From positions 546,001 through 610,000 of the forward strand of contig JBAMJR010000350.1 of the NCBI GenBank assembly GCA_038501785.1: DNA of 64,000 nt, written 5' to 3'. The notes beneath the pieces were generated by a model. That model made no database searches. It worked only from the letters and a program-made list of their open reading frames with translations, and was not told where the DNA came from. The DNA is from Myoxocephalus aenaeus (taxonomy: Eukaryota > Chordata > Actinopteri > Perciformes > Cottidae). Position numbers and translations under genes: made by a program. Shown piece after piece: positions 62,786-64,000 of this stretch. Position 1 is the first letter of the stretch. Each line of letters starts with the position of its first letter.

Positions 62786-62874
<89 letters not shown>
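62786..62874. repeat. (GT)n microsatellite, ~45 repeats
   Basis: Near-perfect GT dinucleotide run between the CpG-rich segments upstream of the candidate exon at 63,049. Poly Cys-Val frames through it are artefacts. Confidence 0.97.
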
Positions 62875-62875
<1 letters not shown>

Positions 62876-63048
62876 ATGTGCGCGCGCACGTCGGCATGTT
62901 CCCGTCCCGCTGTATCGCGCTCTCTCAGCGGAGCGGGCGCGCGCTCACGCAGCTCGAGACTCTGGAGAGAATCGAGGCGGCGCAGAGACGCGGACGGACG
63001 GACGGGCGCTCCATGAGAAAAGTATGTGCACGCACACGGACCGCGAAC

Positions 63049-63186
63049 ATGGAGTGTTATGAAAGCAAGCGAGGAGGCGGCGCCGTCTTTTCCTACAGTC
63101 CGAGCTCGGCGTGCCGAGGCGGCGGAGCGACAGGAGGACCCGCGCGGCGGAACAGTTCGCAGCTACGGGATATTTGCGCAACAACG
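63049..63186 (+). CDS. Candidate first coding exon of an unidentified gene
   Basis: It lies in GC- and CpG-rich DNA (62,690-63,340), unlike the AT-rich surroundings. From ATG 63,049 one frame reads MECYESKRGGGAVFSYSPSS, then a Gly/Arg-rich stretch ending DICATT at the donor ACG/gtaagt (63,187), phase 0. An in-frame ATG also lies at 63,013. Another frame across the same exon end reads AAEQFAATGYLRNN, so the true frame is uncertain and the exon could be 5' UTR only. The downstream part of the gene is outside the window or in the AT/GT-rich intron. I do not recognise it. Confidence 0.4.
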
Positions 63187-63429
63187 GTAAGTTGGTTTAC
63201 CGGGGAGGAGGGGGTGTTACTGCGGGCGTCGGAGCCGCCTTCTCCGGGCACAACGCTCGCGCGGCGCTCGTCCGGGCGGTTGTTGGTGGCGTTTTGTTTT
63301 TGGAGGTGCTGAGCTGCCGCCAGCAGGAGGACGACATGCGTATGTGTGCCAACTCGGGACCGCGGTGGAGGCCAAGTCAGAGAACAGCTGGCCTTACCGC
63401 AAGTGTAGCAGCCCGCGGGCATGTACTTA

Positions 63430-63447
63430 ACGCTGTGTTGTGTTGTG

Positions 63448-63479
<32 letters not shown>
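63430..63479. repeat. (GT)n microsatellite
   Basis: 'tgttgtgttgtg' leading into a GT run in the presumed first intron. Confidence 0.9.
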
Positions 63480-63480
<1 letters not shown>

Positions 63481-63502
63481 ACCATCACTTATTCATTAAA
63501 GA

Positions 63503-63665
63503 ACAAGTGATGGTGACGAGGATGAGGATGAGGATGAATAAGATGAAGGTACCAGCGATGAAGTTGGCAGTGCTAATGGGAGTGATGATGGCCGTGGTAA
63601 TGAAGATGATGACGGCAGCTAAACTTGTTACCCTGGTGGGGGGTCTGATGATGACATCATCAGGT
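63503..63665. repeat. Imperfect GATGA/ATGATG repeat
   Basis: Reiterated 'gatgaggatgaggatga' and 'gtgatgatgg' variants; short open frames through it are artefacts of the period. Confidence 0.7.
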
Positions 63666-63701
63666 CTAATGCCACCTTCTGACCCTCTTAGACAAACTAA
63701 T

Positions 63702-63702
<1 letters not shown>

Positions 63703-63755
<53 letters not shown>
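63703..63755. repeat. (CA)n microsatellite
   Basis: About 25 CA repeats, opposite in strand composition to the GT runs at 62.8 and 63.4 kb. Confidence 0.97.
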
Positions 63756-63756
<1 letters not shown>

Positions 63757-64000
63757 TATGGTTTCCAGTTACGGTATTGATTTGGCGTGCCATTTGTGCT
63801 GGATGGCTGTTATTTGAGATCGAGCCAAGTGCAGCCCTTCAACATCACAGACGATACAAAAATCCTCTTTGACCCTCTGCCGTTCTCGTTCTGGGCCACT
63901 GGAGCGTGACCTTTTGTATACATCGCGATCTAGTCTTCACTACTCGACTTTGAAAACAAAGATGTGAAATATCAATCTGGGCCCGGCGCTTGAAAGAGGA

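Noticed and set aside
62629..63312. Cys-Val and His-Thr repeat frames around 62.8 kb
   Set aside because: Translation of the (GT)n run in different frames and strands.
1..64000. tRNA or rRNA genes
   Set aside because: I saw no convincing cloverleaf with A/B boxes and no rRNA-like sequence. A tRNA scan would be needed to be certain.

Overview
The window looks like teleost fish nuclear DNA. It has split genes with GT-AG introns and dense non-autonomous hAT, Harbinger-like and Tc1/mariner-like elements. It also carries L2-type LINE 3' tails ending in TTGAATTGAATT, two L1-type LINE relics, a probable solo LTR, long minisatellites and AT/GT microsatellites. There is no operon structure and no sign of a prokaryotic or viral genome. 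All identifications come from reading the sequence; no database search was run.

Layout: 1-8.0 kb is gene-free and made of transposon relics (hAT transposase C-terminus, L1 3' end, a piggyBac-like hairpin) and two minisatellites. From 8,295 to 31,985 (+ strand) I can assemble one 15-exon gene. Its exons are a signal peptide, a linker, nine SRCR domains in alternating A (6-Cys) and B (8-Cys) types, two Ig-like domains, one transmembrane segment and a short tail with an ITIM-like LDYYNL. Every internal extracellular exon is phase 1-1 and the spliced frame closes at 1,228 codons plus stop. Intron 1 holds an L1-type LINE and a 5.1-kb minisatellite whose units resemble the 5' end of U1 snRNA.

32.0-37.4 kb is transposon-rich spacer. 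Two tandem + strand genes follow, each with 23 exons: small HERC-type E3 ubiquitin ligases (RCC1-like N-terminal half, C-terminal HECT domain with the catalytic Cys 31 residues from the end). Copy A (37,671-49,701) predicts about 1,002 aa and copy B (53,686-60,956) about 993 aa. Both frames are intact. Both have an interferon-stimulated response element (ISRE)-like motif about 210-230 bp upstream of the ATG, a second weaker one, and a TATA-like box. Their promoters and RCC1 halves are almost identical while much of the HECT half has diverged, which points to partial gene conversion. Copy A carries two back-to-back hAT insertions in one target site, L2 fragments and a shifted splice acceptor. 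Copy B has a GC-AG intron of 90 nt that stays open in frame.

61.2-64.0 kb is intergenic DNA leading into a CpG-rich, GT-repeat-flanked candidate first exon of an unidentified gene.

Biologically the window pairs a multi-SRCR/Ig membrane receptor with two probably interferon-inducible ubiquitin or ISG15-type ligases. Both are families that expand in fish innate immunity. That the two gene types act together is inference from proximity only.
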